NCBI RefSeq assembly: GCF_001278055.1
Contig: NZ_CP010802.1
Coordinates: forward strand, 124,001-188,000
DNA length: 64,000 nt
Source: Desulfuromonas soudanensis
GTDB taxonomy: Bacteria > Desulfobacterota > Desulfuromonadia > Desulfuromonadales > WTL
Direction: 5' to 3'
Part shown: one piece after another, positions 24,283 to 32,930 of the stretch
Numbering within the stretch: position 1 is the first letter of the stretch
Layout: every line of letters begins with the position of its first letter
Position numbers and translations under genes: made by a program
The notes under the pieces: generated by a model
Seen by the model: the letters and a program-made list of their open reading frames with translations, nothing else
Database searches by the model: none
What the model was told of the DNA's origin: nothing

Positions 24283-25146
24283 TCAATAGATCTTGCGCCG
24301 CGAAAAGGTCGAGCCGAGGACGCTGAAGGTGTTCTCGACGATAAAGAGCGCGTAGTTGTCGACGGTGAAAACGATCTCTTCCAGGCGCTTGAGCTGGATA
24401 TTGTTGATGACCACCATCAGGACGGTTTTCTCCTGTTTGCGATAGGAGCCGACGGCCGGCAGCATGGTGGTGCCGATCTTCAGGTGGGTCATCACCTTGT
24501 CGGCAATTTCCTGGGGTTTTTCCGAGACGATAAAGGTGAGCTTGCGCTGGTTGAAGAGGGAAAGGACATAGTCCACCGCCTGCGAGCAGACAAAGACGGC
24601 GATCATCGAAGCGATGACCAGATCGGTTTCGAGGGCGGCCAGGCTTAAGGAAAAAAGGACGATATTGAAGATGAAGTAAACCTTGCCGACTCCGATGTTG
24701 AATTTCTGATTGAGGATCACCGCCGCGACGTCGAGCCCGCCGTTGGAGCCGAGGGAGCGCAGCACCATCCCCGCTCCGGCCCCGAGGAAGGCGCCGAAGA
24801 CGAGCGCCGCGTAGAGCTGATTGCCGATCTGAATCTGAAAACCGATGAGCTGGTAAAAAAGGGAAATCAGCCCCATGGCGAGGGCGCTGTACCAGAGGAA
24901 GCGGCGCGAGATATAGATGTAGCCGAGGATAAACATCGGCAGGTTGAGGAGGATGTAAAAAAGCCCCGGATCGAGCCAGCCGGTCCGGTAATAGAGGAGC
25001 GACCCGACACCGAAGAGCCCCCCGGGGACGAAATTGTGCGGGATGGCGATCGACTTCAGGGCGATGGCCTGAATCAGGGTGCCGACGGTGATCAGGCCGC
25101 AGTTCCAGAAGACCGAATAAACGAAGGCGCTTTTCTCTTTGGTCAC
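24283..25146 (-). CDS. YitT-family membrane protein (DUF161/DUF2179)
   Basis: A 287-residue protein with about five membrane segments (residues 10-200) and a soluble C-terminal DUF2179 domain (about 215-285, VMTHLKIGTTMLPAVGSYRKQEK). The GTG start at 25146 is chosen because AAAGGAG lies directly upstream; a longer reading to 25290 adds a segment unlike the family. Members are thought to be transporters of small molecules, but the substrate is not established. It diverges from larA. Confidence 0.88.
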   Translation of the reverse strand: MTKEKSAFVYSVFWNCGLITVGTLIQAIALKSIAIPHNFVPGGLFGVGSLLYYRTGWLDPGLFYILLNLPMFILGYIYISRRFLWYSALAMGLISLFYQLIGFQIQIGNQLYAALVFGAFLGAGAGMVLRSLGSNGGLDVAAVILNQKFNIGVGKVYFIFNIVLFSLSLAALETDLVIASMIAVFVCSQAVDYVLSLFNQRKLTFIVSEKPQEIADKVMTHLKIGTTMLPAVGSYRKQEKTVLMVVINNIQLKRLEEIVFTVDNYALFIVENTFSVLGSTFSRRKIY

Positions 25147-25397
25147 ACTCTCTCCTTTCGAAAACGGCAGCGTCGCGGCAGGGACGCTGGACCCGCAAGC
25201 CTGCGCCCGCGGCGGCGACATGTCAACCCCGATTCTCCCCCCGGCCCAGATGTTTGGCCGATCCTGCCCGGGAGTCGGAGAGTCTAGCATATTTTTCTCC
25301 TGTGTCGGGTATAGTTCTTGGGGAGGCTCAAGGCGAGGGGCCGATGAGGCGATTCGGTTTTTTCGGTCAAAGTGCCAGCAATTACGGGGAGAAAACT

Positions 25398-26672
25398 ATG
25401 CGCGTTCATCTCAAGTACGGCGAAGAGGGGCTGGATCTCGAATTTCCCGAGACGGCCAATTTCGTCGGTGTCCTCTATCCCGGCGAGGCCCCGGTCCTGA
25501 CGGCTCCGGAGGAGGCCGTCGACCGGGCTCTGTACCGGCCGATCGATTGTGAGCCCCTGGAAAAACTGGCCCTGGGGAAAAGGGATGCGGTGATCGTCAT
25601 CAGCGACATCACCCGCCCGGTGCCCAATGCCCTCCTCCTGCCGATCATCATCCGCCACCTGGAAGCGGCGGGGATCCCCGGGGAGAAGATTACCATCCTC
25701 ATTGCCACGGGGATTCATCGCCCCAACGAGGGCGCGGAACTCGAACGCCTGGTCGGCCGGGAGATTGCCGGCAGCTACCGTATCATCAACCACTTCTCGA
25801 AAAACGAGGAGGAGATGACTCTGGTCGGAACGATCGGCGACGGGGTGCCGGCTCTGGTGAACAGGCATTACCTGGCGGCCGACCTGAAAATTCTCACCGG
25901 CTTTATCGAACCGCATATGTGGGCGGGCTTTTCCGGCGGGCGCAAGTCGATTCTGCCGGGGATCTCCTCCGTCAGAACGCTGGAATTCATGCACGGTCCG
26001 GAGATGGTGGCCCATCCGCGGACCCGCTACGGGATCCTCGAGGGGAACCCCTTCCACGAGGCGGGGCTCCTGGTCATGGAACAGGCCGGCGCCGATTTCA
26101 TCCTCAACGTCACCCTCGACACCGGTAAAAGGGTCACCGGCGTGTTCGCCGGACACCCGGTCGAGGCCCATCTGGCCGGGGTGGAGTTTCTCTCCCGGCA
26201 CTGCATCCGCACCCTCGATGCCCCCCTCGACTTCGTGGTAACCACCAATGCCGGGGCCCCCCTCGACTGCAACCTCTACCAGACCGCCAAGGGGATTTCC
26301 GGGGTGGCCGGGGCGACCCGGGACGGGGGGGTGATCCTCATCGCCACCGAGTGCCTGGAGGGTTTCGGCAGCGACGAGTACCGGGCGGTTTTCGAGCATG
26401 CCACCACGCCGCAGGCCTTTATCGAAAAGCTGATGAAGAAGGAGTTCTTCCTCCCCGACCAGTGGTGCGCCCAGGAGACGTACCAGGTCATGCTGAAGAA
26501 GGAAATCTGGGTGCACACCGGGGGGATCGACGCGGCAACCCTGAAGCGTTTTCACTTTCATCCCGTACCCCGGATCAACGAGGCCATCGCCCAGCTGCTG
26601 GAGAGATTCGGCCAGGATGCGCGCTGGGCGATCGTTCCGGACGGGCCGCTGCTGATTCTCAAGGTCGATTGA
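25398..26672 (+). CDS. larA: Nickel-dependent lactate racemase LarA-like
   Basis: A 424-residue LarA homologue. Family motifs include DITRPVP, ATGIHRPN (catalytic His region), FIEPHMWAGFSGGRKSILPG (carrying the pincer-cofactor lysine and a catalytic His) and a C-terminal ATPase-free domain. LarA racemises lactate or other 2-hydroxy acids using a nickel-pincer nucleotide made by LarB, LarC and LarE; none of these is in the window. Start 25398 has GGGGAG upstream; frames beginning at 25254 are longer than the family. Related racemases act on other 2-hydroxy acids, so the substrate is uncertain. Confidence 0.85.
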   Translation: MRVHLKYGEEGLDLEFPETANFVGVLYPGEAPVLTAPEEAVDRALYRPIDCEPLEKLALGKRDAVIVISDITRPVPNALLLPIIIRHLEAAGIPGEKITILIATGIHRPNEGAELERLVGREIAGSYRIINHFSKNEEEMTLVGTIGDGVPALVNRHYLAADLKILTGFIEPHMWAGFSGGRKSILPGISSVRTLEFMHGPEMVAHPRTRYGILEGNPFHEAGLLVMEQAGADFILNVTLDTGKRVTGVFAGHPVEAHLAGVEFLSRHCIRTLDAPLDFVVTTNAGAPLDCNLYQTAKGISGVAGATRDGGVILIATECLEGFGSDEYRAVFEHATTPQAFIEKLMKKEFFLPDQWCAQETYQVMLKKEIWVHTGGIDAATLKRFHFHPVPRINEAIAQLLERFGQDARWAIVPDGPLLILKVD

Positions 26673-26707
26673 GGGGGGCCGGTCTTTAAGGCATCGAAAA
26701 AGGCAAG

Positions 26708-26789
26708 TTAGCCACCAAGGCACCAAGACACCAAGGAAACTAAGCGTTTTAATTGATTTTCTTGGTGGCTCCGTGTCTTGGTGGCTAAA
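26708..26789. repeat. ACCAAGACACCAAGG inverted repeat
   Basis: TTAGCCACCAAGGCACCAAG on the left is mirrored by CTTGGTGGCTCCGTGTCTTG and GTGGCTAA on the right, giving a long imperfect hairpin. This is a type of mobile intergenic repeat often seen in bacterial genomes. It lies in the 243-base gap after larA. Confidence 0.7.
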
Positions 26790-26915
26790 AATGCTGTTGC
26801 TTGGGAGCCTGTCGGACGAGATTTCCGTCGCCTGGCCGGTCGACGAAGATGATTTGACTTTTGGCCGATCTGAGGCTATCAAGGAGCCCACCGATTTTTT
26901 CAGAGGAGGGCGTCC

Positions 26916-27527
26916 ATGTTCAAAAAATATTTTCCCCAGGGGTTGGCTGCGGTCTTCACGATTTTTTTTATCGCCCTGGGGATCGACCCGGTCTCGCGGG
27001 AGGTGTGGATCGCCGAAGTCATCCCCGTGGTGGCGGTCTTCGTCCTCCTGGTGGTGACCTTCGGCCGCTTCCGCTTCAGCAACCTCTCCTACCTGATGCT
27101 GGCCGTCTGGATGTTCTGGCACACCGTCGGCGGTCATTACACCTTCGCCAACGTCCCCTTCGGGTTCGTCTCCGATCTCTTCGGTTTCGAGCGCAACCAC
27201 TTTGACCGCATCGGCCATTTCTCCATCGGATTCTACGCCTATCCGCTCATGGAACTGGTGACGCGCAGGGGGTGGTGCGGCGCGGTGCTGGCGTCCTTTT
27301 TCGGCGTCTTTTTCATCATGAGCGTCGCCGCCGGCTACGAGATCATCGAGTGGTGGTACGCCGTGGCCGAAGGGGGCGAAGCCGGACTCGAGTTCCTCGG
27401 CTCGCAGGGGGATATCTGGGATGCGCAAAAGGATATGCTCAGCGATACCCTCGGCGCCCTGAGCGTGACGGTCCTCTTCTGGCTGGTGCGTCCCGATCGC
27501 CGCTTCCTTGCGGGAGAGCCGGCCTAG
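26916..27527 (+). CDS. DUF2238 (YjdF-type) membrane protein
   Basis: A 203-residue protein with about six membrane segments. Conserved features of DUF2238 are visible: WHTVGGHYTF, FERNHFDRIGHFSIGF and YEIIEWWYA, followed by DIWDAQKDMLSDTLGA. Histidines and acidic residues in these motifs could bind a metal, but no activity is known. GAGGAGGG lies upstream of the ATG. It is followed after 15 bases by the DUF167 gene, suggesting an operon. Confidence 0.88.
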   Translation: MFKKYFPQGLAAVFTIFFIALGIDPVSREVWIAEVIPVVAVFVLLVVTFGRFRFSNLSYLMLAVWMFWHTVGGHYTFANVPFGFVSDLFGFERNHFDRIGHFSIGFYAYPLMELVTRRGWCGAVLASFFGVFFIMSVAAGYEIIEWWYAVAEGGEAGLEFLGSQGDIWDAQKDMLSDTLGALSVTVLFWLVRPDRRFLAGEPA

Positions 27528-27542
27528 TCGACTGGAGAGAGG

Positions 27543-27854
27543 ATGAAAAAACCGTTTCATGCCTGGGAGGGAGAGACCCTGGTCCTCAATATTCTCGGCA
27601 CGCCCAACGCCAAACGGGACGCCGTCGGCAGGGTGAAGGGGGCCGAGCTCTGCGTCAGCGTAACCGCCGTCCCCCATAAGGGGCGGGCCACCGACCATAT
27701 GGTGCGATTTCTCGCCGGGGAGTTCGGCGTCTCCGTCGGCGATATCGAGGTGGTCTTCGGGCGGATGAACATCCATAAGCAGCTGCGGATCAAGGCGCCC
27801 AAACGCCTCCCCGCGGTCATCGGCCAGCAGGAACTGGGGATCGGGTCGCGCTGA
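27543..27854 (+). CDS. DUF167 (YggU-type) protein
   Basis: A 103-residue protein of the YggU/UPF0235 family: ILGTPNAKRDAVG near the start, VSVTAVPHKGRATDHMVRFLA in the middle and FGRMNIHKQLRI, the usual G-x-x-x-x-x-K-x-v/l core. Structure of homologues is a small alpha/beta fold; function is not known. Second gene of a small unit after the DUF2238 gene. Confidence 0.9.
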   Translation: MKKPFHAWEGETLVLNILGTPNAKRDAVGRVKGAELCVSVTAVPHKGRATDHMVRFLAGEFGVSVGDIEVVFGRMNIHKQLRIKAPKRLPAVIGQQELGIGSR

Positions 27855-27934
27855 GGCGGTCGGGAACAAATCGTTTCCCCTCCGGTTCCTCGAAATACAG
27901 AGCAAGGTCGGAGCGATAAAAAGGCGGGGGTCCA

Positions 27935-28639
27935 TTGGAACAGCAGGGCAAAGAGAAAAAACCGGGGAAAAAGCGGCAGCCGGGAGGGATGGTGATCCTC
28001 CACGAGGACAGGGAAATCCTCGTGGTGGTCAAGCCGGCGGGTCTCCTGACCGTCGGCACCGATCGGGACAAGACGCGGACGGCCCACTATCTCCTCAACG
28101 ATTATGTGCGCAAGGGCGATCCCAAATCGCGCAACCGGGTCTATGTGGTCCATCGCCTCGACCAGGACACCTCGGGGGTCCTGCTCTTTGCCAAAAGCGA
28201 AGAGGCCAAGAAGTTTCTCCAGGAGCATTGGGCGTCGACGGACAAGGTCTACCTGGCCATCGTCCACGGCCATCTGACGGCAAAGGAAGGGACCATTTCC
28301 ACCTCTCTGGTCGAGAATGCCGCCCAGCGGGTCTACTCGACCCCCGACGCCGCCAGGGGGAAGCTCTCGACCACGGAATACAGGGTGCTGCAGGAGGCCC
28401 GGGGACTTAGTCTGGTGGAGATCCATCTCCTCACCGGGCGCAAGCACCAGATCCGCGTCCATTTTGCCGAAAAGGGGCACCCCGTCGTCGGGGACAAGAA
28501 ATACGGCACCGGCGATACGGTCTCGAAGCGCCTCGCCCTCCACGCCCGCGCGCTGACCTTCGTCCACCCCTTCAACGGCCGGACCCTGACCTTCGACACC
28601 GGAATGCCGGAGGAGTTTCTCCGCCTGATCGGCAAGTAA
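27935..28639 (+). CDS. RluA-family pseudouridine synthase
   Basis: A 234-residue pseudouridine synthase without an S4 domain. The catalytic motif is HRLDQDTSGVLLFAKS (Asp near residue 74) and the C-terminal TGRKHQIRVHFAEKGHPVVGDKKYG is diagnostic. The TTG start at 27935 follows AAGGCGGGGG; ATG 27989 would remove a basic tail only. Similar to RluC/RluD-type catalytic domains and to YqcB/TruC, so target RNA is uncertain. It is last in the cluster after DUF167 and is followed by a bidirectional terminator. Confidence 0.88.
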   Translation: MEQQGKEKKPGKKRQPGGMVILHEDREILVVVKPAGLLTVGTDRDKTRTAHYLLNDYVRKGDPKSRNRVYVVHRLDQDTSGVLLFAKSEEAKKFLQEHWASTDKVYLAIVHGHLTAKEGTISTSLVENAAQRVYSTPDAARGKLSTTEYRVLQEARGLSLVEIHLLTGRKHQIRVHFAEKGHPVVGDKKYGTGDTVSKRLALHARALTFVHPFNGRTLTFDTGMPEEFLRLIGK

Positions 28640-28666
28640 ATAGCGGCGCCCCCTTCTTCCCATAGC

Positions 28667-28706
28667 AGAGACAAAAAAGCCCGCGCATGCGGGCTTTTTT
28701 GTCTCT
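28667..28706. terminator. Bidirectional terminator
   Basis: A 40-base perfect palindrome, AGAGACAAAAAAGCCCGC-GCAT-GCGGGCTTTTTTGTCTCT in two halves, between the convergent pseudouridine synthase and phosphate transporter genes; it has U-runs in both directions. Confidence 0.93.
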
Positions 28707-28730
28707 GGCGATAGGGTGAGAAGAGCGCGA

Positions 28731-30992
28731 TCAGGAATCGCTCTCCTTTGCCTTTTCGAATTTGCCGAAGGAGAGATCGAAAATTTCCAGGAGCTCGAGA
28801 TTCTGTTTGGAGAGCATCATGGCATTGCCGACGATGCCGTAATAGAGGATGCTCAAACGGGTCTTGGAGGTGTTGTCGTGAATCCGGGAGACCTGTCTGG
28901 CATCGAGCTCGGCCGCCAGGGCCCGCAACTGGCGGTCTTTTTCGCCGAGCCCTGCGAGGTCGGCGGTCTGCTTGCGATTGAAGGTCTCCTCCACCTCGAG
29001 GAGAATGGCATGCAGCAGCCGGCGGACCTCCTCCAACTCCTCGATCTGCACCGGCAGGAGCCCCTTGTGGTGATTGCCGATGTGGGTGTAGGCGCGCAGG
29101 ACGATGTCCCGGTACCCGTCGTTGACCTTCTGCAGACGACGGATCGTCTGGGCGTATTTGTGCGAGACCGCCAGCCCTTCCTGGTCGAGGAGGCGCATCG
29201 CCTTGAAGACGTTGGCGCTGATGATGTTCGTCCACTGCTGGATCCTGGTCAGCTTCTTGCGCTCCACCCCGAGGCGGTCGAAATCCTGGCGAAAGAGGGC
29301 GTCGAGGGTCGTGTCGAGGGAGGCGCGGATCTCCTTGAGGAGAAGGCTCATGTGCTCGAAGGTCGTTTCGACGGTGTTCCGGGGGTCTTCCACCGACTTG
29401 AGATTGAAGACCTTCCCTTTCAGGGTTTCTTCGGCCATGGCCCGGTGTTTGCGGTGGGCGTTCCAGATCAGCCCCCCGGCCAGAGCCAGAAGGAGGAGGA
29501 CACCGAAGCCCTGGGCGTAGAAGATGACGGCGGCGAAGAGGCCGGCAAACGTGAAGGCGATGACGGCCGTCATGAACCAGCCGCCGATGACGGTCAGCAC
29601 GCCCGTGACCCGGTAAACGGCGCTTTCACGCCCCCAGGCCCGGTCGGCAAAGGAGCTCCCCATGGCAACCATGAAGGTGACGTAGGTGGTGGACAGGGGG
29701 AGCTTGTTGGCCGTGGCGTAGGAGACCACGGCACTGGCCACCATCAGATTGACCGAGGCGCGCAGCAGGTCGAAGGAGGGCCTTCTCCCCTCCACCGTCA
29801 CCGTCGGCACGACGCCGGGGTCGAGGCGATGGCCGATCCAGGTGCGGACCCCCCGGGGGACGATGACCCTGGCGGTATCGACAATGTTCAGGACCAGGCG
29901 GACAATGGCCCGGGAGAGGAAGATCGACTCGAAGCGTTCGTTCCCCTCCTCCTGCTGGCTGAGGCTGATCTCGGTCTCGGTCACCGTTCTCGACTTCTTC
30001 GACAGCCAGAGGGTGAGGACCATGATGATGCCGGCCAGAAGGAGGAAGGAGGTTTCCGAATGAACCTTTTCGCCGAGCGCCCCCATGGTCGCCGTCAGGG
30101 GAGTGGCCGTCGCCATGGCCGCCTTGAAGGCGTGCAGGCCGGCCAGGGGGACGCCGATGAAGTTGACCAGGTCGTTGGCGGCAAAGGCCATGGCCAGGGC
30201 GAAGGTGCCGATGAGCACGATCGGCTTGAGGATGTTGAATTTCATCAGCTGCAAAATCTGCAGAACGACGGCGGAGACGGCAAAGATCATCAGCAGCAGC
30301 GGCAGGGTGTTGGCGTTGATCCAGGCGACCGTTTCCCTGGGGATGAAGACGGCTCCCTTGGCCCCCTTGACGAGGATGAAGTAGGTGATCGACGACAGCG
30401 CCATGCCGCCCCACAGGGCCCCGTAGCGCCTGAGGCGCTGCTGGTAGTCGAAGGTGAAGAGGAGGCGGGTGAAAAACTGCACGACGGTGCCGCAGACGAA
30501 GGAGATCGCCACCGAAAGGAGGATCCCCATGATGATGGTGATCGCCTTGGCCGAGTTGATGTACTCGACGATGGTCACCAGGCTGTCGCCGGCCTGCAGA
30601 ATCTTGAGGAGCGATACGGCGACGGCGGCGCCGAGGAGCTCGAAAACCACGGAGACGGTGGTGGAGGTCGGCAGGCCGTAGGTGTTGAAGAGGTCGAGGA
30701 GGATGATGTCGGTGATCATGACCGCCAGGAAGATGGTCAACAGCTCCGGCATGGTGAAGAACTGGGGATGAAAGATCCCCTTGCGCGCCACCTCCATCAT
30801 GCCGCTGGAGAAGGTCACCCCGGCGAGGATGCCGAGGCTGGCGATCACCATGATGGTCGCCCGCGGCGCCACCCGCGAGCCGATGGACGAATTGAGGAAA
30901 TTGACCGCGTCGTTGCTCACTCCGACCATGATGTCCATGACGGCGACCAGGCCGAGAATGACGACCCCGATGAGGAGAATGTCTGTATTCAT
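28731..30992 (-). CDS. PiT-family phosphate transporter with PhoU-like C-terminal domain
   Basis: A 753-residue fusion. The N-terminal 510 residues are a PiT inorganic-phosphate:cation symporter with duplicated signature regions (VGVSNDAVNFLNSSIGS near 24 and ANDLVNFIGVPLAG near 265) and a central hydrophilic loop. Residues about 530-750 are a helical PhoU/DUF47-like domain (KSVEDPRNTVETTFEHMSLL...), usually a separate protein (Pit accessory protein). The fusion suggests regulation built into the transporter. It is a stand-alone gene. An AGGACAA-TT-TTGTCCT inverted repeat at 31116-31131 lies upstream and may be an operator. Confidence 0.88.
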   Translation of the reverse strand: MNTDILLIGVVILGLVAVMDIMVGVSNDAVNFLNSSIGSRVAPRATIMVIASLGILAGVTFSSGMMEVARKGIFHPQFFTMPELLTIFLAVMITDIILLDLFNTYGLPTSTTVSVVFELLGAAVAVSLLKILQAGDSLVTIVEYINSAKAITIIMGILLSVAISFVCGTVVQFFTRLLFTFDYQQRLRRYGALWGGMALSSITYFILVKGAKGAVFIPRETVAWINANTLPLLLMIFAVSAVVLQILQLMKFNILKPIVLIGTFALAMAFAANDLVNFIGVPLAGLHAFKAAMATATPLTATMGALGEKVHSETSFLLLAGIIMVLTLWLSKKSRTVTETEISLSQQEEGNERFESIFLSRAIVRLVLNIVDTARVIVPRGVRTWIGHRLDPGVVPTVTVEGRRPSFDLLRASVNLMVASAVVSYATANKLPLSTTYVTFMVAMGSSFADRAWGRESAVYRVTGVLTVIGGWFMTAVIAFTFAGLFAAVIFYAQGFGVLLLLALAGGLIWNAHRKHRAMAEETLKGKVFNLKSVEDPRNTVETTFEHMSLLLKEIRASLDTTLDALFRQDFDRLGVERKKLTRIQQWTNIISANVFKAMRLLDQEGLAVSHKYAQTIRRLQKVNDGYRDIVLRAYTHIGNHHKGLLPVQIEELEEVRRLLHAILLEVEETFNRKQTADLAGLGEKDRQLRALAAELDARQVSRIHDNTSKTRLSILYYGIVGNAMMLSKQNLELLEIFDLSFGKFEKAKESDS

Positions 30993-31115
30993 TGGCAGCT
31001 AAAGCCCTTTCAGTCTTCGTTTTGTATGGATCCGGCCCGCCGGAAGGGCGGAGGCTCCTCCCGGAGGAGGAACCGTCAGCCTGTATAGGGTAGGATTGTT
31101 AGGTTCGTGTTAGCA

Positions 31116-31131
31116 AGGACAATTTTGTCCT
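31116..31131. promoter_or_regulatory. Inverted repeat upstream of phosphate transporter
   Basis: AGGACAA-TT-TTGTCCT has perfect 7-bp arms, 124 bases upstream of the transporter start. It does not resemble a Pho box. Candidate operator only. Confidence 0.35.
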
Positions 31132-31211
31132 CCCTGACCTTCCGGACCGGACGGGACGCCGGAAGTTAAGGGAATCTGTCCCTGCATCGGGAGAAAGGGA
31201 GCGGAGAGGAA

Positions 31212-32930
31212 TCAATCTCTCCGGTGGCAGGGTGGGGCGGGGGGGTAGAGATCGGGGAGTCTGTCGCTTTCCTTTCGGCCTTGCTGGGACACCTGCCGTT
31301 GGCGGAGGGCCTCGATGAGGGGTCCCCCCGTCCAGGTCCCTTCGCTCCGGGCGTAGAGGGCGCGGTTGAGTCCTTCGATCTCCGTGCCTAAGGGAGCGGG
31401 TTCCGTCCGACTCAGCCTCTCCAGATCCGGGCGCCCGTCTTCAGGCCAGAGGGTGCGGCTCCAGGCGCCGAGGGCCTGCCGCGTCGCCCGGGGATCGTCC
31501 TTGGCGGCGGCCTTCAGGACCGCCTGAATGGCGGCCTTTTCCCGGAGCGCGGGGGTGTCGTCCTCGGGCCGGGGCGCAGGCCGGGGCAACTTCCGTCGCT
31601 GCTGGAAGAAGAGGAGGAGCGTTGCCAGCCAGCCGAGACCGAGGGCGAGGCTGAGCCAGGGCCAGAAACCGGACTCTCCGGCCGCCGGGGAAAAGGGTGG
31701 CTCGGCGGCGGGATTGGCGGCGGCGGGTTCGGAACCCTCGGCCGGGAACGGCTCCCCCGGAGGGACGGCGACAGCGCTCCCCGGGGCCGGGCTCACCTTG
31801 ATTTCGACGGGGTCGAGGTGGGCCTGCTTCCACTCTCCTGCGGCGGTATCCCACCAGTCGAGATCGATGGCCGGGAGGAGGTACGTCCCCGGGCGGGTCG
31901 GGATCAGGACGGTTTTCTGCTGCAGGGTCCCGGTGACTCCGGCGGCCGTGACCTCGTCCCTGCGATTCGGCTGGTCGGGGTAGCTTTTGAACCCCTCCGG
32001 GAGGGGGAGCGGCAGGTGAGACAACTGGGCGGCCTGGAGCCCTTCGGCCTTTACGGTGAGGGTCCGTGTCACCGGATCGCCGACCGTAAGCTTGAGCTCC
32101 TTTCCCTGCCAGTCATCGCTCAAAAGGAGGGACCGGGCGGGAATCCAGGCGCGTCGGCCGAGATCTGCCGGAGGGGGGAGAACTACGATTTGGACCGGTT
32201 CGGAGAATTTGCGAACCCGTTTTGCCCCCCGGCCGAAGGCGGTGCGGCCGATCCCGCCGTCGAACTGCAGCGGAGGAATGTTCAGGGTCCCGCTGCCCTG
32301 AGGGAAGAGAGCATAGCTGCGTTCGATGACCTGATAGGATTGTCCGCCGCGGCGGGTCTCGTAGCTTTGATCTTCCCCGAGCTTCTGAATCATGGTGTCG
32401 ACGCCGGTCGGCTGGGGCTCGCTCAGGGAGCCCTGCAGCAGGTCGACCCGGTGCAGCAGTCGGACCCTGAGAAGGAACTGTCCCTGACTGAAGACCCTGT
32501 CCGGGGCGACCTCCGTTTCGAGGAGGAGCTCGGCAACCCCCGTCCCGCCGCTCTCCTTGCCGGGTGCCGTGACCTTGATCGGCAGGGGGATGCTGCAGTC
32601 GCTGCCGAAACAGAGGGCGGGGATACTCAGGTCCCCTTCCCGCCGCGGCATCAGGGAGAGGGTGGTGATCAGGGAGCGGCTGAAGTCCCCGTTGATGATC
32701 TGCATCTGGCTGCTCTGGGAGCGACTGAGAACCTCCCAGTCGGTGCTCAGCGGACTGAGGTCGGCTTCGCCATCGGGGCTCCCCTGGACCCGCAGCTGCA
32801 GCTGCAGGCTCTCTCCCAGGGGAACCCGATCCCGGTTGGCGACGGCCTGGACCTCGGCGGCTACGGCCCACTGCGGCGCCAGACAGAGGAGGAGCAGAAA
32901 AAGAGAGAGGATGCGTCTTGTTTTCACCAT
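31212..32930 (-). CDS. batD: BatD-like protein (oxygen-tolerance operon)
   Basis: A 572-residue exported protein: signal peptide (ends AVAAE), repeated beta-sandwich domains with BatD features (AVANRDRVPLGESLQLQLRVQGSPDG at the start, YALFPQGSGTLNIPPLQFDG in the middle), one membrane helix (about 440-460, WPWLSLALGLGWLATLLLFF) and a cytoplasmic helical tail. BatD acts with BatA/BatB VWA proteins and a MoxR ATPase in envelope stress or aerotolerance. Its ATG overlaps the BatB/C stop by seven bases. Last gene of the operon. Confidence 0.88.
   Translation of the reverse strand: MVKTRRILSLFLLLLCLAPQWAVAAEVQAVANRDRVPLGESLQLQLRVQGSPDGEADLSPLSTDWEVLSRSQSSQMQIINGDFSRSLITTLSLMPRREGDLSIPALCFGSDCSIPLPIKVTAPGKESGGTGVAELLLETEVAPDRVFSQGQFLLRVRLLHRVDLLQGSLSEPQPTGVDTMIQKLGEDQSYETRRGGQSYQVIERSYALFPQGSGTLNIPPLQFDGGIGRTAFGRGAKRVRKFSEPVQIVVLPPPADLGRRAWIPARSLLLSDDWQGKELKLTVGDPVTRTLTVKAEGLQAAQLSHLPLPLPEGFKSYPDQPNRRDEVTAAGVTGTLQQKTVLIPTRPGTYLLPAIDLDWWDTAAGEWKQAHLDPVEIKVSPAPGSAVAVPPGEPFPAEGSEPAAANPAAEPPFSPAAGESGFWPWLSLALGLGWLATLLLFFQQRRKLPRPAPRPEDDTPALREKAAIQAVLKAAAKDDPRATRQALGAWSRTLWPEDGRPDLERLSRTEPAPLGTEIEGLNRALYARSEGTWTGGPLIEALRQRQVSQQGRKESDRLPDLYPPAPPCHRRD

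Noticed and set aside
25284-27935. Long minus-strand open frame opposite larA and DUF2238
   Set aside because: Antisense of recognised genes with Gly/Arg/His-rich, unstructured translation.
28716-31088. Long plus-strand open frame (about 790 codons) opposite the phosphate transporter
   Set aside because: It is the antisense of a clear membrane protein; its product is a low-complexity, charge-rich string as expected from GC-rich antisense DNA.
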